DNA from: Spisula solida
Lineage: Eukaryota > Mollusca > Bivalvia > Venerida > Mactridae
Direction: 5' to 3'
NCBI GenBank assembly: GCA_947247005.1
Contig: OX365952.1
Span: 49,208,722-49,272,721 of the forward strand
Length of the DNA stretch: 64,000 bases
Shown here: one piece after another, positions 47,416 through 59,050 of the stretch
Position numbering within the stretch: position 1 is the first letter of the stretch
Layout: each line of letters starts with the position of its first letter
The notes under the pieces: generated by a model
What the model was told of the DNA's origin: nothing
Seen by the model: only the letters and a program-made list of their open reading frames with translations
The model's database searches: none
Program-made: the position numbers and the translations under genes

Positions 47416-47554
47416 TTGGGCTTTTCGACTGGTCTGTTCCGTGGAGCAGGTTATAGTCAAACATTACAGTAATATACTGTAGTAGTGCTGTAATATTGGG
47501 GTTGGGAACCAGGCAACCTGCTCCACGAAACAGCCGAGTCGAAATGGTCAATTA
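47416..47554. mobile_element. Short foldback element (about 139 bp)
   Basis: The left arm contains TTTTCGACTGGTCTGTTCCG and the right arm contains GAAACAGCCGAGTCGAAA. Arms of about 40 bp pair with roughly 80-85% identity by eye, around the shared core GTGGAGCAGGTT/AACCTGCTCCAC. A second, smaller inverted repeat (TTACAGTAATA/TATTACAG-like) sits in the loop. It is non-coding and looks like a MITE. Confidence 0.7.
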
Positions 47555-47559
47555 TTAGT

Positions 47560-48575
47560 TCTCCAGATATACTAATGATATTTTGTATACAGTCTAATCA
47601 ACAGTAAATCTATATCTTTCATAAATGACAGGAATCTTGAGGGCCCCCAACCATAATTACCAACTTCAAGGCTTGAGTGCGTAACACCAATTCCAGCCTG
47701 GCTACGCCTCTGAAAGACATTAGGATCACATATCAAATATATTCAAATTACGAACAATAATGTATCGCTGCAGCGACTTATTGCAACACAGAAATTATAG
47801 ACAAGACAAAACAACCAATTCAAGTTTGTTGGCAAAACCCTAATACTCATCTATTTACGACTTTTATTTTTTCCTTTCGGAAATAGTTTTCTTATTCTTT
47901 TCTCGGTAACTACTTATAAGGGGTTCTTTGTTGAATTTTTTAGAGGCTTTAGAAATAATGTTTCCAGTTTTTAATGTCTAATATATTGTAATCGATTTAA
48001 ATGATCGAAATTCTAGGGAATGTCTCTTTAAATCACCATATTTAAGATTGATTGCAGACCAGGCCATGTATTATTACCGCAATAAAACATGGTATCAAAT
48101 TGGCTGTTACTATTTACGCCCCGTATCACGTGACATATTTATGAATGAGTGAACGTAAACTTTACAACACAATACAATAATATACAATAATTGTATTGTA
48201 TTGTTAACTTTATAGTAAAACTTCAACGGATCGCGAGTTGCACGAGTATCCAGTGTTACAGCTATGACACATCTATTTTTAGAAACTCCAATATACTCTC
48301 GAAATAAAGATTCATAAAAACTTCTGATAATCAATTCATTTATATTTTCCATTTCATGAAATAGATACCATATATTCGTGTTATTAAAATTGTTTCAATG
48401 TTTAAAATGTGTTATTTTTTCCTTCAGAAAATTACAAAGGTCGTTTTCATTAACGAGGGAGGTAATTGTACCAGCTAACAAGCCACTCAATTTCAAGGTG
48501 GAATTATGTTCAATCTCAAATGGGTGAAAATGGAATGCGCTCAGTTAAATAGTGCGGGATATTATCGTATTTAGA
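47560..48575. other. Intergenic stretch without a supported gene
   Basis: The 80-codon minus frame at 48110-48352 has no recognisable domain. Short TACAATA-type direct repeats occur at 48165-48205. Confidence 0.45.
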
Positions 48576-48579
48576 ATCG

Positions 48580-48746
48580 AAATAAAAACTCTGTTCTTGT
48601 ATTTTGTCGGTGAATAAAACACGGGCACTTGTTCGGATGCGGAAAATTAAATCACTCGTGCTACGCACTCGTTGTTTAATTTTCCCGCATCCGAACTCCT
48701 GCCCATGTTTTATTCACCGACAAAATACGCGAACAGATTTTTATTT
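48580..48746. mobile_element. Near-perfect hairpin MITE (167 bp)
   Basis: Arms 48580-48655 and 48674-48746 pair almost completely. Key words are TTTTGTCGGTGAATAAAACA, GGATGCGGAAAATTAAA and their reverse complements. The loop has a smaller palindrome-like CTCGTGCTACGCACTCG. It has no coding potential, and transcripts would form a long hairpin. Confidence 0.85.
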
Positions 48747-48889
48747 CTTAAGTAATTATGTTAGGTTGGCTTATATTGACATATTTTGTAGGATAAAACT
48801 TGTCTTATGTAAGGTGTAAGTATTTCATTCTAAAAGTCAGATTATTGAGATGGTAATATATATTTAATAGCTGATACTACATGTAGTAG

Positions 48890-49078
48890 GTCATTCGGCT
48901 TTTTATAGCAGAAACTAGGGCTTTCAACTTTCAGCTTTTTTGACATTTGGGACTTGAACTTTCGACTTTTCGACAGCTGAAGCTTCGACTTTCAGCGGTT
49001 AAGTTTATTTTCTCGTTTACTTGTATTGGCATTGTGCCGTGTAAAATGGTACGTGGTATTTTTACTTTTCTGTGCGCA
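48890..49078 (+). mobile_element. Retroelement 3'-end module, copy 5 (partial)
   Basis: CATTTGGGACTTGAACTTTC, TATTGGCATTGTGCCGTG and TTTTCTGTGCGCAC match the module. The CGGCTGGTTAAG part is lost after TCTGTGC. The region has an internal duplication of CTTTCGACTTTTCGAC-like words. Confidence 0.55.
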
Positions 49079-49089
49079 CAAAACCCCGA

Positions 49090-50325
49090 GTTTTAGCTAT
49101 AAAAATCTAAATGGCCTAGTTTCAGCTGTAAAAGAAGGCTGACTGACCTGGTTTAAATACAGTCTGTAACCTTAATGTGTTTAACTTTCTCCCTCTTTGT
49201 ACGCACTAGACCTACTTTAACCAGATGTCAATGTTTGGTATATATGTCATTAACTCACCGTATAACTATGTCTGCTTTCTTGAAACAAAAGGCGAACAAC
49301 CTGCTTAAAATGACACACGATGATAATGGTAAATCATGCATTGCCGATAAATGTAAATATTTGTCATGAAAGTAACATTATCACCCAATTATTATTCCAA
49401 ACATAGGTATGTTGTGATGCTGTGGTTTGTTAATCATACACATCAACCACCTGTCCGTCTGAAATAGCCACGTCTTGGTCTGCGAGATATAATCAGGACA
49501 TAATTACTAGGCATTAGGAGTGTTGTGGATAGAAATGGCAAATAAGCAACATCAACGTGACTTTTAAGGAGAATAGTTACATAATAACTAATTACACTCC
49601 TTTTCATAACAATTCTAGACATATATGTTCATGTTGAAAGGTCACATGACTAACATTATTTATAAAGTAAAACATCCCCGACGACATATTCCGGGTCCTC
49701 CCATAGAGCTGTTCACAGTTACCTGGGGTCCTGGTGTCTTACTAAATGCGCAATATATCGCTATGCCGGTGTTACCTTTCATATTATATAATAAAAGATA
49801 TTTAACGAAACATTATAAGGCAATGGTACCGTTATTCCTATAACGCATGTAACGCATCTTTGGACCGACCGATTTCGATACCAGTGATAGAGAGGCTGTG
49901 CGACCCTTCAGTGCGGACATGCCACGTGATATGAGACGTACATGTAATTTTGTCTAAAAAATGCAAGTAAACAATATGTTAAAATTCGTCAAGGAATAAA
50001 TTTCTTATGGTTGTTTTTAACTCTTTGTTGACATATCTTTACTGGCGGTCTCAGCCGAACATTACGTCATATATGCATAAAGGCCGAGGCGATCCGAATG
50101 CAGAAAAAACATGTTGACAAACAGCTTTCCATACGAAATCACCAACAGATCACTGAAAGGAAATCTGCTTACAACTTGAAAACCCTAAAACTTGGACGAA
50201 AAACAGTACATTTCAAGCCAAATCCACCTTAACACACCACTACAGAAGCATTAGAACGCCAAAAACATATCGGACAATTCGGTCAAGGAATGTAGCACTC
50301 GATATAAATAGCAGAAGACGACTGG
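49090..50325. other. Intergenic stretch without a supported gene
   Basis: The 72-codon frame at 49625-49843 has a non-repetitive composition (PRRHIPGPPIELFTVTWGPG) but no splice-site or family support. It could be an exon, a transposon fragment or chance. Confidence 0.4.
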
Positions 50326-50333
50326 CACAAAAG

Positions 50334-50600
50334 GAGGGCGGACAAGTGGTCCAGTGGTAGGAGCTACTGACTACTGATCCGAAGGTTGTGGGTTCGATAC
50401 CTCATCCAGAGGACGAGACGTTAAGCGAGGTCCCGTGTATGATTCTTTAAATCAGCACGTAAAAGAACCAGGTATGCTTCTGGAACTGGTGCATCTTCTA
50501 TATCATGTACTATCCCCAAGAACTAAAGTGACTAACCTCTTCTGGGGCCTCGCTCATATTGATTTCCGGTGGCGAGGATAAATAAAAGCACATAAACCAA
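50334..50600 (+). mobile_element. tRNA-derived SINE, family S1, copy 3, with target-site duplication
   Basis: The head is GTGGTCCAGTGGTAGGAGC with B box GGGTTCGATACC. The body is shortened: the segment between the tRNA part and GACGAGACGTTAAG is missing compared with copy 2. The tail is GGCGAGGATAAATAAAAGCA. The flanks CACAAAAG at 50326-50333 and 50601-50608 form an 8-bp target-site duplication. Confidence 0.9.
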
Positions 50601-50614
50601 ATCACAAAAGTTGT

Positions 50615-51240
50615 CCGACTGAAAAACACATATTACAAGTACGAGCCAAATTCATGGGCAAACAACAAAATGAACAAAAAAGAACGAAACAGAAAATCTT
50701 CAAAAACACTCATCACAACCCGCTAATCTGAAACCTGTGAAAGTCTTAGTTAGCTTTAATCAAATACAGATATATTAAGTGTGTATAACTTGCAGCTGTA
50801 TATTATATATATATGCATTTATCATTTCTATAAAAAGATGTTATTTACCAACTCACGACGTTGGTGGCCGTTATAATAAATTACACACAGTTTATATATC
50901 TCAAATATTTTATTCTTCTTACAGTACAATCATTTATACGCATGGACAAGCGTTTCCGTGGAATTCAACAAATACGATTTCGCTGGGACTTATTTCGTGA
51001 TTTTAAAAAAAATCAAAAGACGTACATAAAAAAAGATTTGATTAACTTTCGTTGATCGTCAATGATTTTATTATGTAGACGTCATTCATCAGTGTTATCC
51101 ACGAAATGTACATGTATACCCAATTAATACAATATGTTTACAACACTTAGACCGTAAACTACGAGCATACATTAATTATTAATATTCAAGTTGTCTTAAT
51201 TTACTTCAAAGTCGTCGTTTTATGTATTACTGGTCATATA
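50615..51240. other. Intergenic stretch without a supported gene
   Basis: Overlapping 64- and 73-codon frames at 50779-51055 have no recognisable domain. Confidence 0.45.
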
Positions 51241-51244
51241 TATA

Positions 51245-51896
51245 TGAGCCAGTCTCCAGGAAAACCTGCTATTTTGACAAAACATTTGATTGTGAGATTT
51301 TATTATCTAAAAGAGTAATCTTAATGAAACAAAATGCAAAAGAAATTTTGTTAATATCATGATTTTTAAGGAAGTTACAGCTGTTTAGTTGAGGCCCTAT
51401 TCAGACCCTTTGTGCGTGACGTTGCAAGCGTCATTCAAACGTTATTCGACGTCGTTGTAACAAGTACTTTATAAATACTGCATTTGATCAATCCTTGACG
51501 TAAACTGGTCAAAATGGTATCAAGTTTAAGAATAATGTTTTAAGTTTAATTGTCAAATGAGTTTCCTCGTTAAATAAAGTCTTTATTATTATTATGTTTA
51601 AAATATACATCCAAATTGTAAATGTACACATTTAGAGAAATACTACTACTGTTTTAAACAACTAACTCCTCGTTTTTCTCAATCATAGTACTTTTCTGAA
51701 ATTGGTCACCATAGCAACGAAGTAAATGATTTCGACATTATTCATTAGAATTTTTAAAGCTAAGATATAGTAATATATGGATCAATGACTTAAAATTGAA
51801 TCTATTGATATGTCATTTTTTCATATTTTTTAAAAGCTTGTTACATGCAGTAATTATATAATGTCAATATAGCAGTTTTTCCTGGAGACTGGCTCA
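51245..51896. mobile_element. TA-flanked MITE with 36-bp terminal inverted repeats
   Basis: The left end TGAGCCAGTCTCCAGGAAAA and the right end TTTTCCTGGAGACTGGCTCA are inverted repeats extending about 36 bp with about three mismatches. TA lies immediately outside both ends (51243-51244, 51897-51898), the target site of Tc1/mariner-group elements. The 652-bp interior has no open frame. The identity of the parent transposase is unknown. Confidence 0.8.
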
Positions 51897-52307
51897 TAAA
51901 GAAATACAAATTGGTAACTACATGTATATACATATATTCGTTTGTAATTTGTTTAAATTAATGAACATAGCTCAGAAGAATAATTTGATATCAATTTATC
52001 AAAACATGTTGCTGACTTAGAATTAGAAGGTCGTAAGTATAGTCCAGAGAATTTGACACGACTCTCGACCTTCAATTAGCATAATTGCACAGCTGATGTT
52101 TTGTCTATATTTGTAACCCCGGTTGTACGTTTTTATAGGCGGAAAGTATCACGAAGACGTTCGATGCGTGATGTCAACACAAATCTAAAGGACCGATATT
52201 GCACGATTTGCTCGCGGAAATTGATATATTCAACCTAAGAACATTGTAATATATTCATGCATAAAGGTCAGGATCAAGTCAAATAATCTGTGCTATACTA
52301 CTAACGA

Positions 52308-54080
52308 CCTTATACGACTCATGCATATTTGAAATCTGTATCTCAATGCGCTTCTTATGAGCATATTTTCATGAAAATCAGAAGTGGTCATGTTGACCAA
52401 ACTGAAGTTTATAAAGCTTGTTTTTTTCATAAGTAGGCCTAAAGAGAAGTTTTCAGACAGTTTTTACTTGTTTTCTCAAAATAGTGATTTCGTACAAATG
52501 TACTTCAAATTCTAAGCCAGGGATATAATGATTCAGTTTGAACTATAATTGCAGAGAGAAGATGACATTTTAATTGAGCCACAAATAACAGCATTATTAA
52601 AATAGATAGATATGTAATCAAGATGGCCAATGTTCAACCAGAGCCAGGGAACTGCTTCAAAACAAACGCCCTTGGAAAGGGTCAAATCCGCTCGTTTTTT
52701 TACAAACAACTATACAGCAATATAATCCACATATATAACTCATACAATTACATGTACATGTACATATTTACGAACCTATGGACTGGTTAGAATAAGTAGA
52801 ACAAATCAAAAACCGCAATTCGTCAAAATATTGCAAAAAAACGAGTCTTGTATTGATGTATGCTTTTGAGTCAATAACCTTTGTATAACAATTACTCGTT
52901 TTAATTAAATTGATTAATTCTCTGAATCAGAGTTGATCAATTGAAGTAACCGATCTGTCTTATTTCATCAGGGAGATCGGTGCGCAGAAAAAATAGGCTG
53001 ATGACGTTTTTTCACTTATGGAGCCTTCAATGGTATTCAAGTTAACAGCGCTGTCACTGTGAAAGAGGTTTTGAAATTGTTACATTTTGCACGAATCGTT
53101 TGTTTCCATCACTTTTATCAACAATGAGTTTGTGTATATAGTCCCCATATTGCTTAGCCCTAATTGGTCGTTAAGGTCTGAGTGATTTTAAATAAATGTA
53201 TTGTTCAATCTTAATATCTGGTACGAGCCCTTCCACCCCCTTGTGTATAGGAACGTTCATCGCAGCTTGTGTAGCCTTTCTTGTAGTGGGATCTGCACAA
53301 GGGGTGGTATTCACAAAGCTTCTTAGACATTCTCGTTCACCAGAGTATTATTCACCTGTGATTTCATGGGAACGTGATTAACCACTGATGTATGAGGATG
53401 CTTAGTAGACACATTAATATTTTCTTAAAAACATTGAAAGTGTATCAGCAAAACAAGAAATTCAATATATTGTTTTGAACACAGCTGTGAAGCATTATGT
53501 AAAACGGCTACTGCAATCTGTATGAAAAAATGGATTAATGTGCACAACACAATTGTTAACTTAAGTCAAACTATTTAAGTGTTCATTCAGATGTTTTATA
53601 AATTAAATGAATACCCTAGTCATTCAGTATACTGGAAACTGGATCATTGCTCGATTTCGCCTCGCTGGTAGGGATCCAAGATTGTTCACATCCATATTCC
53701 AGTTCATCCTCATACATCAGTGGTTAGTCAAGCTCCCAGACTACTGTGATATCACTGGTGAAGAATACTCTGGTGAATGAGAATGATTCCAGTTTGTAGG
53801 AGTTCATGTAAATGAAGGTATTTTTTCCTGCACCAAGAAGACTATGGTCTAAGGTTTCTTCTCGTGAATGTCATGCTTAATGATTTTCGATATCGCTGGC
53901 TTAGAATGAGAAGGTCGTAAGTACAAACTCGATATTTTGAGAAAACAAGAAAGAAACTGTCTTAAAAAGTACTCTTTACGTATGGAAAGCTTTTAGAAAT
54001 ACTGTTTGGTCAACATAACCAGTTCCGATTTTCAAGAAAATATGCTCACCAGGAGCGTCTCGTGCTGTATGAGTCTTATG
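52308..54080. mobile_element. Large nested foldback element
   Basis: Outer arms 52308-52523 and about 53893-54080 are inverted copies (GGTCATGTTGACCAAACTG against TTTGGTCAACATAACCAG; TTGTTTTCTCAAAATA against TATTTTGAGAAAACAAG). Inner arms 53326-53400 and 53705-53785 are also inverted (TCACCAGAGTATTATTCACC; ACCACTGATGTATGAGGATG). The left side between the arms is about 700 bp longer than the right, so one side has an insertion or the other a deletion. No open frame of note is present. Confidence 0.7.
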
Positions 54081-54270
54081 AGTCAATTTCAAAATTCGCA
54101 GGTTTTTAGCACACACAATTCATAAATATTTTTGGTCAAATATAATGGTTTAAATTGTACAATATTATTGACCAAACTGTTCTTGGACATTTATGTATAG
54201 ATTCCACCCTAAATTAAGATAATGTATATATATATATACTAACTTCAAACTTAAAATCACTTAAGTTAGT

Positions 54271-55372
54271 TGTCTGTGGTGTAACGATCAGAAAATTAAA
54301 CAAAAAAATCTTTATGTAAATTGAATTCAGCTGTTTTTCAAGTCCATAGTAACGAAAATTCTGATATCTGAATACATTTTGCTGAAATTGTAAAACGAAT
54401 GAGTCACTGGAAGTTTTATAGCAGTACAATGACCCAATGTCAAATAAGAACATTTTCTATTACTTTGTATTGTACATGTATATATTACAAACAAAACTGT
54501 TTTGTTTATTTCTTTTCTTTCATATATGTAGCGTTTCCTGCAGGTTATCTTTCAGATACATCGATTTTTAAGACTGTTTTCATTTCAATTATATCCCAAA
54601 ACCTGATTTACATTGTTACACCACAGACAGGTATGTTACACCATGGACAAACACATTAATGTAGTTATTTATTCAAAATGAGGAATAAACTGAATATAAA
54701 ATGTATTACAGACGTGTGTGCTGTAATAAGTGCTACCCAATATCTCTATGCAAACACACAAAGGAGGTCATGTGTTAACATTCATTAAAGAAATTGTCCA
54801 TGGTGTAACAGTTATATTACGTTTAGTAGTGTTCTTATGAAAAATAAGGATATTATTATGCTTTTGGCAACACATATCTGCTTTAAAAAGTTGTGTCAAT
54901 GAAATGCAATCGTAAACAATTGAAAACATTCAATATAGTTCTGAACTTCATAGTTAATGTACTCATTTTGTCCGTGGTGTAACAAACTTAAATTGTTACA
55001 CCAAAGACAGTTACACCATGGACATTTTTTAGATGTTATTGTAAAAAACAAACACACCGTTTATAGTACTTTGATAATGACAATGCAATACTCATGTATA
55101 CATAATCTTAAACAAAAAGTAGAACTATTTTGAAAAAATATGCTTGCTGATGCACAATAAACAGCGTTACACCAGAGACAAAGAAAAAAGTACGACCAGA
55201 GATACAAACATTGAATTGTCAATAGCTTTCCAATTATCAATTAAATTAAAAAGCATTCATTGCTGTTGTGTGAAGGGTGATGAACTCTTCGAAATAAAAG
55301 AAATGATTTGGTATTTAGTGGGGATCATGGTATAAAATTAGGTACCTAATTGACTTCGTTACACCAAAGACA
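54271..55372. repeat. Cluster of nine dispersed GTTACACCANNGACA motifs
   Basis: The 15-bp motif occurs on the plus strand at 54615, 54635, 54995, 55010, 55166 and 55358, and on the minus strand at 54271, 54795 and 54969. Thirteen bases are invariant and positions 10-11 vary (CA, TG, CG, AA, GA). Spacing is irregular (15-344 bp), and sequence between copies is not repeated, so this is not a tandem repeat. Two pairs are close in the same direction (20 bp and 15 bp apart). The function is unknown; subterminal transposase-binding sites or a regulatory cluster are possible. Confidence 0.85.
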
Positions 55373-55389
55373 CAAAGCTATGGGACATG

Positions 55390-55885
55390 GATAAAACATG
55401 TTTTTTACAATATTCATTATACATTTTTGTAATCATTATATTTTCTGTGAATAATTAAATCTTCACCACCAAAATGAACAAACGTTTTGTCTCATAACAT
55501 ATGATAACATAAAATACTGTTAATAAAAACATGGCACTGTGGTACTGGGACAATCATTTGTTCTCAGTTTTAGGCAGTAAAACCCCAAATATAAACATTA
55601 ACTGATGGCAAATCATTTAATTTTGCTGTGTTACTGTAAATACAGCATATATAGCTTCACATAATACAGTGTAGCAATACCACGTGGTTTTTTACTACAG
55701 TTCCAAGTAGAAATTTGTAAACATTGGAACACAAATTGAGCCATAAGTATTTTATTTCTTCATCGATTTCTATGAAATCTACGCCACGGTAAGGGGAACA
55801 TTATTTGCTTTCCGTGAAATATAAAATCTTTTTCAGCGGATGTGCCGTTTTGTCCATTACCCTGAGAAACCGTGGAACGTGTAGG
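55390..55885. other. AT-rich intergenic stretch
   Basis: No supported feature beyond scattered A/T runs. Confidence 0.5.
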
Positions 55886-55892
55886 TGTAGAT

Positions 55893-56074
55893 GGGTGGGT
55901 GGGATTTGGGTGGGTGGATGGTTGGATGGTTGGGTGGATGGGTGGATGGGTGGATGGGTGGATGGGTGGGTGGATGGATGGATGGATGGGTGGATGGATG
56001 GATGGATGGATGGATGGATGGATGGATGGATGGATGGATGGATGGATGGATGGATGGATGGATGGATGGATGGA
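55893..56074. repeat. (GGAT)n tetranucleotide microsatellite
   Basis: Pure GGAT repeats at about 55980-56074, with a GGGTGGAT-interrupted left half. The Ser/His/Pro and Gly/Trp/Met-Asp frames across it are artefacts. Confidence 0.97.
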
Positions 56075-56079
56075 TGAGC

Positions 56080-57165
56080 AAGGTACATGTATTACGCAGT
56101 TTAGGCGTAACCGTTCTCTATAGTGGAACATTTTCTACCATACTCGTCAATTTCGTGTATGTACGAGTATGAATCCTATGTTGAATAGTAAATGTTGTAA
56201 CCCGTACCATGTTCTTTGTATTTATAAACTATTATGATAATAGAAGAGTCAGTAAAAACCAGTGTACGGCATGGTACGTACTATAGTTACGGGCTTTTAA
56301 ACTATCTAGTTATGAAATAATAATTACAATAAATGCATGAATTTGGTAAAGTCAACGTTTGATCCACCTTATGATAGAGGTAGAATTTACACACATGAAC
56401 GATATGAAGGCAGATATATAAAATGCAACATTAAATGCAAGGAATTAAAATTATTATCTAAATAGCATCTTTTCGAGTGCAGAAGAAAGAACAGTGGTTT
56501 TTTGCAGACGACAGCTTGTTCATCAAGGTATGAACATTTTGCGGTTGTTATTAATAATAAACATTTTTTTATGATTTATTTAAATTTGCTAATTTTATAT
56601 ACATAGAATCTATAATATTTTATGGTAATAATTACCATAAGAAGACTTGTGTGAAGTGCAATGTGGGCGCGGCCATCTGAGTTTCAGTCATATTATTTTT
56701 ATTAACCAGTCCTAATACATCGTATATATTATCTAACTAAGCTCGAGGTGTACAGTCCCAAAATGACAAATTTAGGAAACACAATTTGAAATTGGCGTTT
56801 TTATTTGGGTTGAATCGAAATACAAAAAGCATGCTGACTAGATATTTGCGTTTTTAAAGCCGGTCATCTTCAGTTTGCAAACAAACCCTTCCTACGGTTA
56901 TAATTTCTTCTTACCATTTATTTCTTACTATAAATAACTTGCAGCGATTTTGAAGTTGAAAATAAATTCTTATATAATCAAAGGGAAAGAACCATGTTTA
57001 TACAAATTGCTTTCCAACTCAGTAATTAAACACGAAATATAGTATTTCTTTTTGCTTTGAATATACATATATACATTTGTAATTTAAATCCCCACTGGTC
57101 CACAGCGTGTCGGTCATATGGATACTGTCCTGTCACATATAATCCTGACTAAGGATGAACAATCA
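56080..57165. other. AT-rich intergenic stretch
   Basis: A weak inverted repeat links GTAACCCGTACCATG (56197) with CATGGTACGTACTATAGTTA (56269). No gene is supported. Confidence 0.45.
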
Positions 57166-57170
57166 GTAAT

Positions 57171-57575
57171 GTGTATGGATGTCACCTTTGGTGTTACATC
57201 TTGTGTATGGATGTCACCTTTGATGTCATCTTGTGTATGGATGTCACCTTTGATGTGGCATCTTGTGTATGGATGTCACCTTTGATGTGGCATCTTGTGT
57301 ATGGATGTCACCTTTGATGTGGCATCTTGTGTATGGATGTCATCTTTGATGGTACATCTTGTGTATGGATGTCACATTTGATGTGGCATCTTGTGTATGG
57401 ATGTCACCTTTGTGATGGCATCTACTGTATGGACGTCACCTTTGTGATGGCATCTACTGTATGGATGTCACCTTTGTGATGGCATCTGCTGTATGGATGT
57501 CACCTTTGTGATGGCATCTTGTGTATGGATGTCACCTTTGTGATGGCATCTACTGTATGGAAGTCACCTTGTGTG
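57171..57575. repeat. 32-bp minisatellite, about 13 copies
   Basis: Tandem unit containing TGTATGGATGTCACCTTTG and ATGTGGCATC. A later subfamily reads TGTGATGGCATCTACTG (57410-57560). Unit length varies by a few bases between copies. Confidence 0.93.
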
Positions 57576-57579
57576 TGTG

Positions 57580-58920
57580 GGGGGGACACCACGACGTGTA
57601 TAGATGATTCTTTTGTGCATCGTGTGTATGAATTTATCACTTTAGTGTGGTCGTTTCCTGCTACATTCCAATGGTTGCGGAGATTATATTCACCAATGCA
57701 GTGTTCATCTTTTACTACTTGAAATTTGCTAAACGGGTGACATAACTTAACTCAATTATTTTGAAGTATTTGACAAGTAGTGATGTACTGCACAAATATG
57801 TTAAGACATGGTAATTTGCTGGTTAGCCCAGATAAAACATTACATTTCCAAATTGTATACAAATCGAGCAGTATGTGGTGTTTTGCACCAAATTGTAAAG
57901 GGTATTGATTAGGTGGCCCTTAAACAAATTTTCAGTACTATTTTTGCTGTTGAATGTTTGCTTGCAGTGTGGCAACATTAAACTGGATCTTATTCGTCCC
58001 ATGTATTTACAGTATTGTACCACAGGAACTTTCATAATTAAAAAAAATGAAAATAGTTTTGAGAAAAAATTCTGTAGATCTAGGCCTACCAATAAAATAT
58101 ATTTTAATACAGGCTCTCAGTATTGAATTTTTCCATTTTTTTTTCAAATTATGCAAGTTCCTGTGATTTTACCAATAGAATGTGTAGACTTGTTGAAATG
58201 ACAAACTAGATTGGACAATGGACAAGCACAGAATATTTACCATCCAGTTCAATGCTGTAACACTTCCAAGTGGGTTGGAAATGTTTGAATTCCTAGGCAC
58301 TTAATGGAACATTCTTGCATGAAATATCAAGTTATATCAAATGTGTGTAGATTGTAATTAAAGAGTCTGTTAATGAACTCCTACAAAACCATACATCATA
58401 TCTGTAGCTTAAAAAGCATTATAAAGAATTTAAATTGGAACGCAAGTTAAGATTTCCTGCAAGTACCCTGTTGTAGAGAATGCTACACCCATAATTAAAT
58501 CCTTTCAGTGGTTATCATTTCTAGATTTACACATATCTGATGTTGGTCAATTCTATGTCATAGTATGCGTACACTGAATGATCAGCCAAATTTGAAGAAA
58601 CTGCCCAAGTAATATGTCTACATGGAAATATTTGAACTCCCCCAAGACCATAATTCTGAATTCTGTAAGAAATGCCCAACCCAAAAATCTCCTGGAAACG
58701 TTATTTTTCTTTTAGATAGCTCATTGTTAATTATTTTAGTTTTACAAAAGTGAGCTGATTCATGTTGATCAGAGATACTTGCTTCAAGGAGGTTGTTGTG
58801 TGCTGCATGATTAATACAATATTATTTTTGACAAACAAGAAGACAATGTATAAATTATAATGTATTCTAGAAAAACAAATCTTCGACTAGCAGTAAAGAA
58901 AAGCACAATTTTGTATTACA
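57580..58920. other. Intergenic stretch downstream of the lysine-rich gene
   Basis: Short open frames at 57823 and 57905 overlap on opposite strands and have no recognisable domain. Confidence 0.45.
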
Positions 58921-58925
58921 CAAAG

Positions 58926-58931
58926 TTTATT
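58926..58931 (-). terminator. Polyadenylation signal of the lysine-rich gene
   Basis: AATAAA on the minus strand, in the context CTTCAATAAACTTTG, lies 37 bases after the TAA stop at 58968-58970. This is a sensible place for the cleavage signal of a short 3' UTR. Confidence 0.65.
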
Positions 58932-58967
58932 GAAGTTCACAACGATTCATACTTGAATCAGAATGGT

Positions 58968-59018
58968 TTATTTCTTTCCCTTTTTTGTAGTCTTCTTCAT
59001 AGCTTTCTTAGGTGAAGT
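58968..59018 (-). CDS. Last coding exon, lysine-rich C-terminus
   Basis: On the minus strand, an acceptor (TTATTTCAG) is followed by a frame reading TSPKKAMKKTTKKGKK and a TAA stop, then an AATAAA signal. The tail is very basic, like the ends of nuclear or nucleolar DNA/RNA-binding proteins (histone H1-like, HMG-like and others), but 16 residues cannot identify a family. It joins in phase 0 to the 27-bp exon at 60393-60419. A short element with TATGCCCCC ends lies about 30 bp upstream of the acceptor. Confidence 0.6.
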   Translation of the reverse strand, partial: TSPKKAMKKTTKKGKK

Positions 59019-59050
59019 CTGAAATAACAACAAGAGATGTGTAAAACATG

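Noticed and set aside
49625..49843. A 72-codon frame with non-repetitive composition.
   Set aside because: No splice-site, homology or neighbouring exon support was visible; kept only as a note in the intergenic entry.
55801..56172. Ser-Ile-His-Pro repeat protein and Gly-Trp-Met-Asp repeat protein.
   Set aside because: Translations of (GGAT)n in several frames on both strands.
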